12,194 nucleotides of DNA, from contig JALOAJ010000050.1 of assembly GCA_023228885.1 (NCBI GenBank), forward strand, positions 1-12,194. The letters are read 5' to 3'. The notes below the pieces were generated by a model that saw only the letters and a list, made by a program, of their open reading frames with translations, made no database searches and had not been told where the DNA came from. Positions 12,123-12,194 of this stretch are shown piece after piece; position 1 is the stretch's first letter; each line of letters opens with the position of its first letter. Origin of the DNA: Bacillota bacterium (lineage in GTDB: Bacteria; Bacillota; Clostridia; Monoglobales; Firm-18). A program made the position numbers and the translations under genes.

Positions 12123-12194
12123 TTGTACACTTTGTGGCGAGAAGTTGTATAGTTTTATTGGCGAAATGTTGTACACTTTATTTTACCATTAACA
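12123..12194 (-). repeat. Terminal repeats of IS21 element, istA side
   Basis: Three related words occur in one orientation: TTGTACACTTTGTGGCG (12123-12139), TTGTATAGTTTTATTGGCG (12145-12163) and TTGTACACTTTATTTTACC (12169-12187). The first is an exact inverted copy of 9795-9811. This side has three binding-site-like copies and the istB side two. Confidence 0.8.

Larger units (their letters stand above)
9764..12194 (-). mobile_element. IS21-family insertion sequence
   Basis: The 2,431-base element carries istA and istB in the standard overlapping order on the - strand. Aligning the two ends inward from TGT (9764-9766) and ACA (12192-12194) gives 26-base tips that match at 19 positions without gaps, so these are the probable boundaries. 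Inside lie copies of a 17-base word in inverted orientation. Both genes are full length, so the element looks intact. The right tip coincides with the window end, so the target duplication cannot be checked. Confidence 0.85.

Noticed and set aside
1..12194. CRISPR array, tRNA or rRNA genes
   Set aside because: No regularly spaced repeats and no tRNA or rRNA signature were seen on either strand.

Overview
The window looks like a piece of a low- to moderate-G+C Firmicutes chromosome, most likely a clostridial lineage. The evidence is strong AGGAGG-type ribosome binding sites, some GTG and TTG starts, near-consensus sigma-A promoters (TTGACA-17-TATAAT), and the gene families present. No species can be named from sequence alone. 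The last base coincides with the inferred tip of an insertion sequence, which is what a contig broken at a repeated element would look like.

Layout. (1) 1-1230: two tightly coupled phage-type genes, a 54-residue SLH-like protein and a 296-residue virion-like protein, probably a prophage remnant or prophage edge. (2) 1230-5484: a stress/signalling cluster, all on the + strand. It holds an OmpR-type response regulator, a membrane sensor histidine kinase, a membrane-anchored HtrA-like protease and a uracil-DNA-glycosylase-like Fe-S protein, and closes with a good terminator. The regulator promoter is followed by a short leader with two mutually exclusive hairpins, one of them a textbook terminator. 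(3) 5504-7667: a consensus promoter drives a six-helix membrane protein resembling the DUF2238/YjdF group, then GMP synthase. The GMP synthase is unusual: its synthetase half is intact, but the glutamine amidotransferase domain has shrunk and has lost the Cys, His and Glu of the catalytic triad. (4) 7668-9763: an accessory segment directly behind the guaA stop codon, a known integration hotspot for genomic islands. Its genes are on the - strand: an XRE repressor, an ImmA/IrrE-type metallopeptidase, then two very small genes (39 and 55 residues) with good ribosome binding sites. A candidate small RNA lies antisense between them. (5) 9764-12194: an apparently intact IS21-family element with istA and istB, bounded by multi-copy inverted terminal repeats.

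How the parts may work together. The kinase/regulator pair next to htrA recalls CssRS control of htrA in Bacillus, so region 2 is plausibly an envelope or secretion stress unit; this is inference from adjacency. The XRE gene has a perfect palindrome between its -35 and -10, consistent with autorepression, and with ImmA it forms the repressor/protease switch typical of phages and integrative elements. The IS21 copy sits where a gene divergent from that switch would be expected. The points most worth following are the amidotransferase-dead GMP synthase, the leader attenuator at 1261-1303, and the small-gene/antisense-RNA locus at 7999-8484.
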